Shown: positions 44,644 through 53,407 of the stretch, in pieces | Position numbering within the stretch: the first letter of the stretch is position 1 | Layout of the letters: each line of letters begins with the position of its first letter | NCBI RefSeq assembly: GCF_024753145.1 | Contig: NZ_JANUGU010000007.1 | Location: 62,001-126,000 of the forward strand | Origin: Massilia terrae | GTDB lineage: Bacteria; Pseudomonadota; Gammaproteobacteria; Burkholderiales; Burkholderiaceae_D | Direction: 5' to 3' | Length of the DNA stretch: 64,000 nucleotides | Program-made: the position numbers and the translations under genes | The notes under the pieces: model-generated | What the model saw: the letters and a program-made list of their open reading frames with translations, nothing else | Databases searched by the model: none | Told to the model about the DNA's origin: nothing

Positions 44644-44781
44644 TCAGCGCAAGGTGCGCAGCAGCGCCCAGCTCAGGCCAATCCCCGCCAGCACCCCGAA
44701 CCCCAGCGCCAGCTGGAAGCCGCGCGAATCCATCAGCGAAGTACGGCCGAGATAGATTTTGTTGTGCAGGGTTTTGCCCAT
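44644..44781 (-). CDS. Small single-pass membrane protein (45 residues)
   Basis: ATG at 44781 opens a 45-codon frame: MGKTLHNKIYLGRTSLMDSR, then the hydrophobic helix GFQLALGFGVLAGIGLSWALL and a basic end. GGGAG lies eight bases upstream. The clear helix and good ribosome binding site argue for a real gene. No family is known. Confidence 0.6.
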   Translation of the reverse strand: MGKTLHNKIYLGRTSLMDSRGFQLALGFGVLAGIGLSWALLRTLR

Positions 44782-44963
44782 GATGTGTCTCCCGAGGTTA
44801 CTGACTACTGAGTCAATGCTACTCGTGAAACGTTCGCGCGCGTGTGACGGTTGACACCAAGCACCGAAATCTATGGCGAGAAAGCAACAACATTCCTAAT
44901 GCGCGCCCATACGCTTGCCGGGCTGTTACGATGAATTCGACCGTAATCGCTTTGGAGTGCACC

Positions 44964-45161
44964 ATGAATCACCCGCAACGCAGGACCGACCCCGGCGCCC
45001 AAGGCCGCCCTTACCTCGAAGAAGCCGACATCGGCAGTGGCGAGAAAACGCCGGCGCAACTGGAAACGGAAGAGATGATCCGCCAGATCCCGCCGCTGCC
45101 CCATCCCCAGCAGGCCGACAACAATTCGTCGAAACAAGACGGAGGGCACGGCAACAGCTGA
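44964..45161 (+). CDS. Small hydrophilic protein (65 residues)
   Basis: A 65-residue protein from ATG 44964, with TTTGGAGTGCACC before it. It is rich in Pro, Gln, Glu and Gly (KTPAQLETEEMIRQIPPLP, then a Ser/Asn/Gly tail) and lacks any hydrophobic core, so it is probably disordered. An upstream in-frame extension to 44844 looks non-coding. TTGACA at 44851 may be part of its promoter. Confidence 0.6.
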   Translation: MNHPQRRTDPGAQGRPYLEEADIGSGEKTPAQLETEEMIRQIPPLPHPQQADNNSSKQDGGHGNS

Positions 45162-45197
45162 CATCCGCGGCATGGCCGCCGGCCGCCGGATTGGGCC

Positions 45198-45368
45198 TCA
45201 GGCCCGGATCGGCGGCTCCGGCATCCTGGGTTCCTGCACCGGCGCATTGGTCGGCGCGGGATACTCGTCCGGCGCCTTCGGCGGGCTCTGCGTTGGCGGC
45301 GGGTTTTCCGGATCGGGCGTCTGGTGGCCGCGGCGCACCGGTTCCTGCTGGTCGTGGTGGATGTTCAT
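45198..45368 (-). CDS. Small proline-rich protein (56 residues)
   Basis: ATG 45368 is preceded by AGGGAGGACGAC, a near-ideal ribosome binding site. The product begins MNIHHDQQEPVRRGHQ and is about one third proline and glutamate (TPDPENPPPTQSPPKAPDEY). It is almost certainly disordered. No family is recognised. Confidence 0.55.
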   Translation of the reverse strand: MNIHHDQQEPVRRGHQTPDPENPPPTQSPPKAPDEYPAPTNAPVQEPRMPEPPIRA

Positions 45369-45477
45369 GTCGTCCTCCCTGCTGATTGCCGCACCGCTGT
45401 GCGGCGGCGTCGGGAAAGGCGCCGCTCCTGCCGGGCCGCGGCGCCGGGCGGCGCGTCATGCGCCGCCACATGCCAAC

Positions 45478-45657
45478 TCAATGGCCGCTCTTCTGCTTGC
45501 TGCCGCCGCCCGCGCCCTTGCCGGTTTCGGCTTTCTGGCGCGACATCTGGTTGTGACTGCTCTTTCCCGACTTGCCGGCGCGCTTGTTGGCGAGATCTTC
45601 CTCGCTTTGATTGGCCGACTGCTTATTCTGGGTGCCGCTCGATTTCGACTGGCTCAT
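45478..45657 (-). CDS. Small Ser/Gly/Lys/Gln-rich hydrophilic protein (59 residues)
   Basis: ATG 45657 follows CCAGGAGGAGCAGC. The product begins MSQSKSSGTQNKQSANQSEE and ends with a Gly/Lys tail; it has almost no hydrophobic residues. The composition resembles hydrophilins or KGG-type stress proteins. It lies in the same direction as the 56-residue gene. Confidence 0.6.
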   Translation of the reverse strand: MSQSKSSGTQNKQSANQSEEDLANKRAGKSGKSSHNQMSRQKAETGKGAGGGSKQKSGH

Positions 45658-45723
45658 GCTGCTCCTCCTGGTTGAAAAAGCCGATGCTTGGCGCAGCCTA
45701 GCATGGAAGAAGCAGTGCGGTTT

Positions 45724-46023
45724 TCAATCGTGCGCGCCGCTGCGCCGCGCCAGCGGGGCGCGCAGCACGAGGTCCGATTGCGCCACCGCGACGCAGGGCA
45801 GCACGTCGCCCTCGCGCTTCTCGTCGAAGGACAGGCCGGGCCACTCGACCAGGTAGCGCACCGCGCCCTGCTCCATCCGGCACAGGCAGGTGCGGCAGGT
45901 GCCGTTGCGGCAGGAACTGGGCAGCTCGATGCCGGCCGCCTCGGCGGCTTTCAAGAGCGGCATGCCATCGGGCGCATCGAAGCGCCAGCCGCTCGGCAGC
46001 AGGGTGACGGTGTAGGCTTTCAT
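45724..46023 (-). CDS. 2Fe-2S ferredoxin (plant type)
   Basis: A 99-residue ferredoxin. The cluster loop is SSCRNGTCRTCLC, with the fourth cysteine in PCVAVAQSDLVL: the C-x4-C-x2-C...C pattern of plant-type 2Fe-2S proteins. It begins MKAYTVTLLPSGWRFDAPDG. The ATG at 46023 is chosen because the fold begins there. Its electron partner is unknown, since no reductase or oxygenase gene is adjacent. Confidence 0.9.
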   Translation of the reverse strand: MKAYTVTLLPSGWRFDAPDGMPLLKAAEAAGIELPSSCRNGTCRTCLCRMEQGAVRYLVEWPGLSFDEKREGDVLPCVAVAQSDLVLRAPLARRSGAHD

Positions 46024-46138
46024 CGGGCCCGATTGTAGCCGCTCGCGGCCGCCTCGTGCCTGAGTTCGTTCGCGCACAGACCCGACAGCAGCGGCCGAAC
46101 TACGCTGGCCCTTCCTTCGTCAGCCCAAGGTGGATGCA

Positions 46139-47152
46139 TTGAAATACCCGATTTCCGCACTGGCCGCCGGGCTGTTCGCCGCCGCGCCGGTGCTCGCACA
46201 GCAGACGCTTCCAACACCGGCGCCGATGCCGGCGCAGACAGCACCGGTTGCGCTGCCGCAGGATCCGGCGCAAGCGCCGCCAGCCGCCGCGCCCCGGCTC
46301 AGCGCCAGCGTCCAGCGCGTGCTGCGCGCCCAGGTCCTGCTCGACCGCGCGCACTTCTCGCCGGGCGAAATCGATGGCGCTTACGGCGGCAATATGCGGC
46401 AGGCGCTGGCCGGCTTCCAGCAGTCGCACCAGCTGCCGGCCAGCGGCAAGCTCGATGACGCCACCTACAAGGCGCTCGACAGCGACGGTGCGCCGACGCT
46501 GACCGCCTACACCGTCACCGCGGCCGACGCGGCCGGCCCCTTCGTGCCGGTCCCGGACGACATGATGGCCAAGGCCGAGCTGCCCGCGCTCGGTTTCAGC
46601 AGCCCGGACGAGGCGCTGGGCGAACGCTTCCACGCCAGCCCGGCGCTGCTCAAGCGGCTCAATCCGGGCAAGGACCTGGGCCGCGTCGGCGAGCAGCTGG
46701 TGGTGCCCAATGTACTCGGCGCCGCGGCGCTGCCGAAAGCCGCGAAGATCGTGGTGTCCAGGGAGCAGCGCGTACTGCGCCTGCTGGACGCCGACGGCAG
46801 GCAGATCGCCCAGTACCCGGCATCGACCGGCAGCGAGCACGATCCGCTGCCGATCGGCGTGTGGAAGGTGAAGGGCGTGCTGCCAAACCCGACCTACCAC
46901 TACAACCCCAAGCTGTTCTGGGACGCGTCGCCGGGCGACCGCAAGGCGACGATCCAGGCCGGCCCGAACAACCCGGTGGGCGTGGCGTGGATCGACCTGT
47001 CCAAGCCGCACTACGGCATCCACGGGACACCGCTGCCGTCGACCATCGGCAAGACCGAGTCGCACGGCTGCATCCGCCTGACCAACTGGAGCGCGGCCGA
47101 AGTGGCCGCGCTGGTCGGCGCCGGCACCGAGGTCGACCTGCAGGAAAACTAA
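46139..47152 (+). CDS. L,D-transpeptidase (YkuD) with peptidoglycan-binding domain
   Basis: About 337 residues. The signal peptide [20 protein letters not shown] is followed by a Pro/Ala linker, then a PG-binding-1-like domain ([28 protein letters not shown]). The YkuD catalytic domain has [24 protein letters not shown]; the Cys is the nucleophile. It forms 3-3 cross-links or attaches proteins to peptidoglycan. I favour the TTG at 46139 because AAGGTGG lies six bases upstream; a GTG at 46130 in frame is the other choice. It lies 18 bases upstream of an M23 peptidase. Confidence 0.92.
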   Translation: MKYPISALAAGLFAAAPVLAQQTLPTPAPMPAQTAPVALPQDPAQAPPAAAPRLSASVQRVLRAQVLLDRAHFSPGEIDGAYGGNMRQALAGFQQSHQLPASGKLDDATYKALDSDGAPTLTAYTVTAADAAGPFVPVPDDMMAKAELPALGFSSPDEALGERFHASPALLKRLNPGKDLGRVGEQLVVPNVLGAAALPKAAKIVVSREQRVLRLLDADGRQIAQYPASTGSEHDPLPIGVWKVKGVLPNPTYHYNPKLFWDASPGDRKATIQAGPNNPVGVAWIDLSKPHYGIHGTPLPSTIGKTESHGCIRLTNWSAAEVAALVGAGTEVDLQEN

Positions 47153-47170
47153 ACTCGCGAGGAGGCGCGC

Positions 47171-47884
47171 ATGAGATGGCTTCTGACGTTTTTGCTGGGT
47201 GTCCTGGTGGGCGCCGGCGGGTTGTTCGCCTGGCTGCACAGCCTGCCGCCGCGGACGCCGCCTGAACCGGTGCTGACCCAGAGCGGCCACGCCCTGCCCG
47301 CCCCGCCGCCGCCCGCGGCCGCGAACCCCATCGAGGGGCAATTGCCGCCGGCGCCCAAGGTGCAGCCCGACCTGACCGAAGTCGACCTGCCGATCAAGCC
47401 GGATCCGGCGACCGCGGGCGCGGTGGCAGCGGTGCCGCCGGTGGCCACCGACAAGCCGCAGGGCCTGCTGTTGCCGGTGCAGGGCATCAAGTTCGGCCAG
47501 CTCAGCGATACCTTCAACCAGCCGCGCGGCAAAGAGCGCCAGCACCCGGCGCTCGACATCATGGCCGCGCGCGGCACGCCGGTGCTGGCGGCGGCGGACG
47601 GCAAGGTGGTCAAGCTCGTCAACAGCAAGCCGGGCGGGCTGACGGTGTACGAGTTCGATCCAACTAGTACGTATGCGTACTATTATGCGCACCTGGACCG
47701 GTATGCGGACGGGCTGAAGGAAGGGATGGCGGTCAAGCGCGGCGACGTGCTGGGCTACGTCGGCAGCACCGGCAACGCCAGCAAGGAGGCGCCGCACCTG
47801 CACTTCGCTGTAGTGGAGCTGACGTCGGAGAAGCAGTGGTGGACGGGGACGCCGATTGATCCGTATCCCTTGCTGGAACACTGA
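47171..47884 (+). CDS. M23 family metallopeptidase
   Basis: A 237-residue protein. An N-terminal membrane anchor (about 3-22) and a Pro-rich linker are followed by a LytM/M23 domain (about 120-235). Zinc ligands are in HPALDIMAARGTPV and HLHFAVVEL. It cuts peptide cross-links in the cell wall, or activates amidases if degenerate; the ligands here are intact. GAGGAGGCGCGC precedes the ATG. It is in an operon with the L,D-transpeptidase, a cell-wall remodelling pair. Confidence 0.93.
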   Translation: MRWLLTFLLGVLVGAGGLFAWLHSLPPRTPPEPVLTQSGHALPAPPPPAAANPIEGQLPPAPKVQPDLTEVDLPIKPDPATAGAVAAVPPVATDKPQGLLLPVQGIKFGQLSDTFNQPRGKERQHPALDIMAARGTPVLAAADGKVVKLVNSKPGGLTVYEFDPTSTYAYYYAHLDRYADGLKEGMAVKRGDVLGYVGSTGNASKEAPHLHFAVVELTSEKQWWTGTPIDPYPLLEH

Positions 47885-47905
47885 ACAGAGCCACCAGCTG
47901 CAACA

Positions 47906-47939
47906 CCGTCGTCCCCGCGCAGCGGGGACGACGGTTTTT
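47906..47939 (+). terminator. Terminator formed by a REP-like palindrome
   Basis: Arms CCGTCGTCCCCGC and GCGGGGACGACGG with a 3-base loop, followed by five T residues, 22 bases after the M23 stop. The palindrome is the same as that at 443-472, apart from loop length, so the dispersed repeat is used as a terminator here. Confidence 0.85.
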
Positions 47940-47961
47940 CGGCTAGAGCTTAAAGCGGCCT

Positions 47962-49716
47962 TTATTGGACTTCGTCGACATCCGCGCCAACGTTGATCGC
48001 CGCATACGCCCGCTGCACCGCGACCGACTCCTTGCTACCCTTCCCGTACAACTCCTCCGCCGCCTCCACCATCTTGCTCCGCGCATCGGCATAGTTGGTG
48101 CTCGACGTGAACTTGCTCGTGTTCGCGTTGAACCAGATCCGGTACGCCTTGTCCGTCCCGATCCCGCTCATCGCCGCCGGCTTCTTCACCAGGTACTTGC
48201 TGTAGTAATCGCTGCCCGCATCCGCATTCGATCCCTGCGCCAGGAAGTAGAACATGCGGTTGTTCGGCCCGCTGCTGTAGTGCACATCCAGCCGCTTGAG
48301 CGACGTGCTCCACGCGTCCGGGCTGCTGCCGTCCTTGCTCGGCTTGTACATCCAGCGCAGCGGCGTGCCGGTCTTGCTGATCTCCTTGCCCATCACCCAG
48401 TCGTTGCCGGACAGCGGAATCGTATCGCCCTTGCCGCCGCCCCGCGCATACGCCTCGACCGCCTCGCCGTTGATGTCCGAGCTAGACTCGTTCAGCCCGC
48501 CGGATTCGCCCGAATAGGTCAGGTTCGAGGTGGCCGCCGTCACGCCGTGTCCCATCTCGTGGCCGATCACATCGTTCGAGCCCAGGCTGTAGAACGAAGA
48601 CCCGTCGCCGATGAACATGCAGCGGCAGGTATCGCTGTAGTAGGCATTGTCGTAGGCCGTGTTGACGTGCGCCGCGATGTAGGTGGCGGTGTCGTGCCCG
48701 TCCAGCGACAGCCAGCCCATCGCATACTTGAGCGTGTCGTAGGTGTTCATCAGGCCCCACATCGCATTCACCGCCGCGGTCTGGCCGTTGGCGTTGGTGG
48801 TGCTGCCGCCGTTGATGTACTGCTTGCCGTCGCCCCAGGTATTGCTGGTGTTGGTGTACAGCTGCCCGGCCGAGCTGCTGTGGTTGGCATTGGTGATCGC
48901 CATCGCGCCGTATGCGCCGCCCTTGCCGCGCGAATCGTCGCGCATCTGGTAGACGCCGTTCACCAGCGTGGTATTGACCGGCACCTGGCCGTTGTACTGG
49001 CTGTTCCCCACGCCGACCACGCTCTGCAGCATGTCCCACTGGTCGATCACATGGCCGTCCACCGCGCTCACCACGGTGTCGCGGTACAGCGGCTTCTTCC
49101 CCGCGACCATGCGCGTGTGCACCAGCCAGGCCAGCTCGTAACGGTCGACCACGTCCTGCACGTCGAGCGCATTGAGCTCCGCTTCCGGCTTGCCGGCCGC
49201 CGCCGGCAGGCGCTCGGTCTTCATCAGCGGATAGATGATCAGCTGCGCGCTCGGCACCGCGATGCTGGTCGCGCCCTTGCCCAGCGCCGCCAGCACGGCG
49301 TCGATCGCGGCGCGCGCCGACACTGCCGGTGTGACATCGAGCGCGGCGCCGCCGCTCCGGTTGGCCAGCTTGCCAAGGCTCTCGCGGCGCGGCGACGCCG
49401 ATTCGCGGAGCACGCGCCCGGCGGCGTCCAGCACCACCACCGACTCCGAACCGAACACCGGCACGCCCTTCCAGGTGTGCTGCAGGCGCAGCACCTGCGT
49501 CCCCTGCACGCCCGGATGCTGCGACAATGGCGCGAAGCCATGGTCGCCATCCAGCCCGCGCGCCGCCAGCTGGGCCGACAGCTGCGCCACCAGCGCGGCG
49601 GTGTCCTGCGGCGATTGCACCCGTGGCGCGCTCATCATTGGCGCGGCCGCCGCTTCGCACAGGGACAGGGTGAGCGCGCCAAGCGCCGATGCCAGCAGGG
49701 TAAGTCGCATATTCAT
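47962..49716 (-). CDS. Secreted M4-family (thermolysin-like) zinc metalloprotease
   Basis: A 584-residue preproprotein. The signal peptide is MNMRLTLLASALGALTLSLC; a FTP/PepSY-type propeptide extends to about 230. The catalytic domain has HEMGH (zinc and catalytic residues) and the third ligand in GGLNESSSDINGE. The C-terminal half contains the M4 histidine in LDVHYSSGPNNRMFYFLAQGS. It is an extracellular protease for nutrition. The ATG at 49716 has GAGGAG upstream. It is convergent with the M23 gene. Confidence 0.96.
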   Translation of the reverse strand: MNMRLTLLASALGALTLSLCEAAAAPMMSAPRVQSPQDTAALVAQLSAQLAARGLDGDHGFAPLSQHPGVQGTQVLRLQHTWKGVPVFGSESVVVLDAAGRVLRESASPRRESLGKLANRSGGAALDVTPAVSARAAIDAVLAALGKGATSIAVPSAQLIIYPLMKTERLPAAAGKPEAELNALDVQDVVDRYELAWLVHTRMVAGKKPLYRDTVVSAVDGHVIDQWDMLQSVVGVGNSQYNGQVPVNTTLVNGVYQMRDDSRGKGGAYGAMAITNANHSSSAGQLYTNTSNTWGDGKQYINGGSTTNANGQTAAVNAMWGLMNTYDTLKYAMGWLSLDGHDTATYIAAHVNTAYDNAYYSDTCRCMFIGDGSSFYSLGSNDVIGHEMGHGVTAATSNLTYSGESGGLNESSSDINGEAVEAYARGGGKGDTIPLSGNDWVMGKEISKTGTPLRWMYKPSKDGSSPDAWSTSLKRLDVHYSSGPNNRMFYFLAQGSNADAGSDYYSKYLVKKPAAMSGIGTDKAYRIWFNANTSKFTSSTNYADARSKMVEAAEELYGKGSKESVAVQRAYAAINVGADVDEVQ

Positions 49717-49849
49717 GGTGACTCCTCGTTGAAGCGGCGGGTTGGGCCGCCGCACCGCCCGTTGATAGGAAAGCCCCAGCACGGCAAGGCGGGCTGGGCG
49801 CCAGTCACCAATATCGGTCGAGCTTCACCGGAAGAGTTTGCTTAAGCGC

Positions 49850-49887
49850 AAAAAGCCCCGCGATCGGTGGAACCGATGGCGGGGCTC
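49850..49887 (-). terminator. Terminator of the ypfJ-like gene
   Basis: On the minus strand, AGCCCCGC / GCGGGGCT arms enclose a second stem (ATCGGT / ACCGAT), followed by five T residues. It lies 22 bases after the stop at 49909. The stem is long and nearly perfect. Confidence 0.9.
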
Positions 49888-49908
49888 TTAAGTCGTCACC
49901 TGGAAGGA

Positions 49909-50787
49909 TTACAGCGGGTCGGCCTTGAAGGTATTGCACTGCTCGATGTCGCCGCTGTCCATGCCGCGCTTGAACCAGCGCACGCGCTGCGCCGACGTGC
50001 CGTGGGTAAAGGAATCCGGCACGACCACGCCCTGCGACTGGCGCTGCAGGGTATCGTCGCCGATCGCGGTGGCCGCGTGCAGCGCGGACTCCACATCGCC
50101 CTGCTCCAGGATATTGCGCGCGGCATTGGTGCGCTTGCCCCACACGCCGGCGAAGCAGTCGGCCTGCAGCTCGACCCGCACCGACAGCGCATTGGCCTGC
50201 CGCTCGTCCATGCGGCTGCGCGCGCGGTCGACCTTGTCCATGATGCCCATCAGCGTCTGCACGTGGTGCCCGACCTCGTGCGCGATGACGTAGGCCTGCG
50301 CGAATTCGCCCGATTCGTGAAAGCGCTCGCGCATCAGCCGGTAAAAGCTGAGGTCGATGTAGACCTTGTGATCGCCCGGGCAGTAGAACGGCCCGGCCGC
50401 CGTCTTGCCGACGCCGCAGGCGGTTTGCGTGGCGCCGCTAAACAGCACTAGGGTCGGGTTCTGATACGTGGCGTTGTGCTCGCGGAAGATCTGGGCCCAG
50501 GTATCCTCGGTGTAGCGCAGCACGGTCTTGACGAAGCGGGTCTGCTGGTCTTCCGGCCCGGCCTGCCGGCGCGGCGCCTCCTGCTGCTGGACCGTGGGCG
50601 CGCCGCCCCCGCTGAGCAGGCTCAGGATGGTGGACGGCGACACGCCGAACAGCCACGAACCGATCAGCGCGATGACGATGGTGCCGATGCCGATCGAGCG
50701 GCCGCCGAAGCCGAATCCTCCACCGCCCCCGCCGCTGCCGCGCAGGTCCTCGACGTTATTACTTTCCGGGTCGCCTTCCCATTTCAT
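49909..50787 (-). CDS. ypfJ: YpfJ-type neutral zinc metallopeptidase
   Basis: A 292-residue protein of the putative neutral zinc metallopeptidase family. Gly-rich N terminus, one membrane helix (about 33-50), then the periplasmic domain: YIDLSFYRLMRERFHESGEFAQAYVIAHEVGHHVQTLMGIM (HEVGHH zinc site), ELQADCFAGVW and ALHAATAIGDDTLQ. The substrate is unknown. The ATG is at 50787. The promoter at 50827-50873 shares an element with that of the neighbouring 59-residue gene. Confidence 0.92.
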   Translation of the reverse strand: MKWEGDPESNNVEDLRGSGGGGGGFGFGGRSIGIGTIVIALIGSWLFGVSPSTILSLLSGGGAPTVQQQEAPRRQAGPEDQQTRFVKTVLRYTEDTWAQIFREHNATYQNPTLVLFSGATQTACGVGKTAAGPFYCPGDHKVYIDLSFYRLMRERFHESGEFAQAYVIAHEVGHHVQTLMGIMDKVDRARSRMDERQANALSVRVELQADCFAGVWGKRTNAARNILEQGDVESALHAATAIGDDTLQRQSQGVVVPDSFTHGTSAQRVRWFKRGMDSGDIEQCNTFKADPL

Positions 50788-50826
50788 GATGTATGCCTCA
50801 ATGCCCGCTCAAATACGGTGCGTCAC

Positions 50827-50873
50827 AGTATGGGGCAAGTTTACCGGATCAGTATGTTCGAGTGTTCACATAA
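50827..50873 (-). promoter_or_regulatory. Promoter of ypfJ with shared upstream element
   Basis: CCATACT (minus strand, 50833-50827) is a likely -10 at 40 bases from the ATG. Eighteen bases further upstream is a 22-base element (50852-50873; plus strand GTATGTTCG, two bases, TGTTCACATAA) also found at 51115-51136. The two copies match at 20 of 22 positions and have the same spacing to their -10. Confidence 0.6.
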
Positions 50874-50878
50874 TCGCA

Positions 50879-51058
50879 TCAGCGTTCGGGCGGGCGTTTC
50901 AGGTTGACGGCGCCGAGGTGCTCGCGCGCGTCCTTGGTGCGCAGCTCGTCGGACAATACGAGGCCGGCCCGTTCTTCGTCGCGCATGCTGCGTTCGCGCC
51001 GTTCGCGCTCGACTTCACGTGCAATCTGGCCGTCGGTGGAAAGCGGTTTGGTCTTCAT
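50879..51058 (-). CDS. Small charged protein (59 residues)
   Basis: ATG 51058 follows AGGGACGAC. The product begins MKTKPLSTDGQIAREVERER and is very rich in Arg and Glu; it continues with RTKDAREHLGAVNLKRPPER. It is probably helical, soluble and possibly binds nucleic acid or ribosomes. The family is unknown. It sits between two copies of a shared promoter element, one of which drives it. Confidence 0.6.
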   Translation of the reverse strand: MKTKPLSTDGQIAREVERERRERSMRDEERAGLVLSDELRTKDAREHLGAVNLKRPPER

Positions 51059-51090
51059 GTCGTCCCTGTGAAGAGGTGAACTGTGGCGAA

Positions 51091-51136
51091 AGTATGGCCT
51101 TGGCCGCTGAACCCGTATGTTCGCATGTTCACATAA
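51091..51136 (-). promoter_or_regulatory. Promoter of the 59-residue gene with shared upstream element
   Basis: CCATACT (51097-51091, minus strand) lies 33 bases before ATG 51058. A 17-base gap leads to the second copy of the 22-base element (51115-51136). The layout is the same as for ypfJ. Confidence 0.6.
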
Positions 51137-51221
51137 AATCGGCGCATTACGGCGTGTAGTGCGGCCGCCGATGCAAAAACGACTACACTAGCGGCTTCAA
51201 AAACAACGCCAGCCACCGCCG

Positions 51222-52721
51222 ATGCCCCACGCCGACACCCCGCTCACCAGCCGCGAAATCAACGCGGTCTACTTCGCGCTGATGGCGGTGCTGGGACTCG
51301 GGGCGCTCGACCAGAGCATCGTCGCCACCGCGCTGCCGCGCATCGTCGGCGAACTGGGTGGCATGGCCCACCTGTCGTGGGTGGTGACGGCCTACGTGCT
51401 GGCCTCCACCGCCACCATGCCCTTGTACGGCAAGCTGGCCCACCAGTACGGGCGGCGGCCGATGATCTTCACCGCGCTCATCACCTTCCTCATCGGCTCG
51501 GTGCTGTGCGGCCTGTCGCAGAATATGTTCGAGCTGATCGCCTTCCGCGCGATCCAGGGCCTGGGCTCGGGCGGCTTCATGCCGCTGGCGCAGATCATCA
51601 TCGGCGACCTGGTGCCGCCCAAGGAACGCGCCAAGCGCCAGGGCATGATCGCGATCGTGTTCGCCGTCACCAGCGTGCTCGGGCCGGTGCTGGGCGGCGT
51701 GATGACAGACCTGCTGTCGTGGCACTGGATCTTCTACATCAACCTGCCGGTCGGCGCGCTGGCGCTTTACGCCATCGCGCGCTCGCTGCACAAGCCGGTG
51801 CAGACGCACGCGCACAGCATCGACTATCTCGGCGCCCTGCTGCTCACCGGCGCGATCACCGCACTGCTGCTGATCCTGGCGCTGGGCGGCACCGAATGGG
51901 CCTGGGATTCGATCGAGATCACGACCTGCGCGGTGCTCGCCGTGGTGCTGGGGGTGGCGCTGGTGTGGCACTTGCGGCATGCGGCCGAACCGGTGCTGCC
52001 GCCGGACCTGTTCGGCAACCGCACCTTCAATATCGCCAGCCTGGTGATGGCGCTGACCTTCATGGGACTGATGGGCGCGAGCGTGTTCTTCCCGCTGTTT
52101 TTCCAGCTGGTGATGGGCAGCAGCCCTTCGCACTCGGGCATGATGACGGTGGCGATGATGATCGGCCTGATGCTGTCGTCGACCCTCAACGGCCGCGTGC
52201 TGGCGCGCTCCGGGCGCTACAAGAATGTGCAGCTGGGCGGGCTGGCGGTCGCGGTGATCGCGTTCGCGGTGCTGGCCTGGGCGATGGGCAGTGGCCAGGG
52301 CTACCTCATCATCGAACCGGCCATCTTCATGCTCGGCATGGGCCTCGGGCTGGTGATGCCCAACATGACCATCGTGGTGCAGAACGCGCTGCCGATGGCG
52401 CGGCGCGGCGTGGGCACGGCGATGCTGGCCTTCTTCCGTTCCTTCGGCGGCCTGCTCGGCGTGACCGGCTCCGGCGCGATCCTGGCGCAGCAGATCCACG
52501 CGCACGGGCTGGAGATGGTGAGCATTGGCGGCCACAGCGCGTCCGCTGCCCCGGCACTGCAGTCGGCCGCGGTGGAAGTCTACCGGCACGCGATCGCCAA
52601 TATGTTCGGCACCGGCGCGGTGATCGTGCTGGCGGGCCTGGTCGCGCTGCTGTTCCTGCCGGAGGTGGTGGCGCCAACGCAGCCGGCGCCGCAAGCCGCG
52701 CCATGCAAGGAGCAGGCATGA
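51222..52721 (+). CDS. MFS drug exporter, DHA2 (EmrB/QacA-like) family
   Basis: A 499-residue protein with about 14 hydrophobic segments. LDQSIVATALPRIVGELGG and WVVTAYVLASTATMPLYGKL are hallmarks of DHA2 drug:H+ antiporters, with GRRPMIFTA in the first loop. It probably exports toxic compounds. There is no adaptor or regulator gene adjacent; instead a PPOX flavoprotein is translationally coupled downstream (4-base overlap). Confidence 0.93.
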   Translation: MPHADTPLTSREINAVYFALMAVLGLGALDQSIVATALPRIVGELGGMAHLSWVVTAYVLASTATMPLYGKLAHQYGRRPMIFTALITFLIGSVLCGLSQNMFELIAFRAIQGLGSGGFMPLAQIIIGDLVPPKERAKRQGMIAIVFAVTSVLGPVLGGVMTDLLSWHWIFYINLPVGALALYAIARSLHKPVQTHAHSIDYLGALLLTGAITALLLILALGGTEWAWDSIEITTCAVLAVVLGVALVWHLRHAAEPVLPPDLFGNRTFNIASLVMALTFMGLMGASVFFPLFFQLVMGSSPSHSGMMTVAMMIGLMLSSTLNGRVLARSGRYKNVQLGGLAVAVIAFAVLAWAMGSGQGYLIIEPAIFMLGMGLGLVMPNMTIVVQNALPMARRGVGTAMLAFFRSFGGLLGVTGSGAILAQQIHAHGLEMVSIGGHSASAAPALQSAAVEVYRHAIANMFGTGAVIVLAGLVALLFLPEVVAPTQPAPQAAPCKEQA

Positions 52722-53332
52722 CGCACCGGATCAGCGACCTGGAATCGCTCGAGCGCCTGTACGGCGTCCCTGCCGCGCCCTCGATCAGGAAGGAAGTCGA
52801 CTATCTGCACCCGCACTACCGCGCCTTCATCGAAGCGGCGCCATTCGTGGCGCTGGCGACCAGCGGGCCGCAAGGACTGGACGTATCTCCGCGCGGCGAC
52901 CCGGCCGGCTTCGTACACGTGGAGGACGAGCACACCCTGCTGCTGCCCGACCGGCGCGGCAACAACCGCATCGACAGCCTGCGCAACATCATCGCCGATC
53001 CCCGTGCCGCGCTGCTGTTTCTGATTCCCGGCGTGGCCGAAACGCTGCGCGTCAACGGGCGCGCGGAGATACTCGCCGATCCGGCGCTATTGGAGCGATT
53101 CGCGATCGGCGGCAAGGCCCCGCGCACGGTGCTGCGGATGCGGGTGGAGACGGTGTTCTTCCAGTGTTCGCGGGCGGTGCTGCGCTCGCGCTTGTGGGAT
53201 CCGAACGCGCAGGTCGATCGCGCGTCGCTGCCGAGCGCGGGGACCATCCTCGCGGCCTTGTCCGGTGGTGAGGTCGGTGGCCAGCAGTACGATGACGAAC
53301 TGCCGGCGCGATTGAAAACGACAATGTACTGA
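52718..53332 (+). CDS. PPOX-class FMN-dependent flavoprotein (MSMEG_1061-like)
   Basis: A 204-residue protein of the pyridoxamine-phosphate-oxidase split-barrel fold: HYRAFIEAAPFVALATSGPQGLDVSPRGD, LLLPDRRGNNRIDSLRNIIADPRAALLFLIPG, GRAEILADPALL. It probably binds FMN or F420-like flavins; the substrate is unknown. The ATG overlaps the exporter stop (ATGA) and has AGGAG upstream, so the two proteins are made together. It may modify the exported compound or be a redox detoxification enzyme. Confidence 0.88.
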   Translation: MTHRISDLESLERLYGVPAAPSIRKEVDYLHPHYRAFIEAAPFVALATSGPQGLDVSPRGDPAGFVHVEDEHTLLLPDRRGNNRIDSLRNIIADPRAALLFLIPGVAETLRVNGRAEILADPALLERFAIGGKAPRTVLRMRVETVFFQCSRAVLRSRLWDPNAQVDRASLPSAGTILAALSGGEVGGQQYDDELPARLKTTMY

Positions 53333-53407
53333 GCCCGGCGATCGGCGCTGACCGAACGACGGTAACTTCACAAACGAGGGTAACCCTACATTCCGGCGCC
53401 GGAAATG

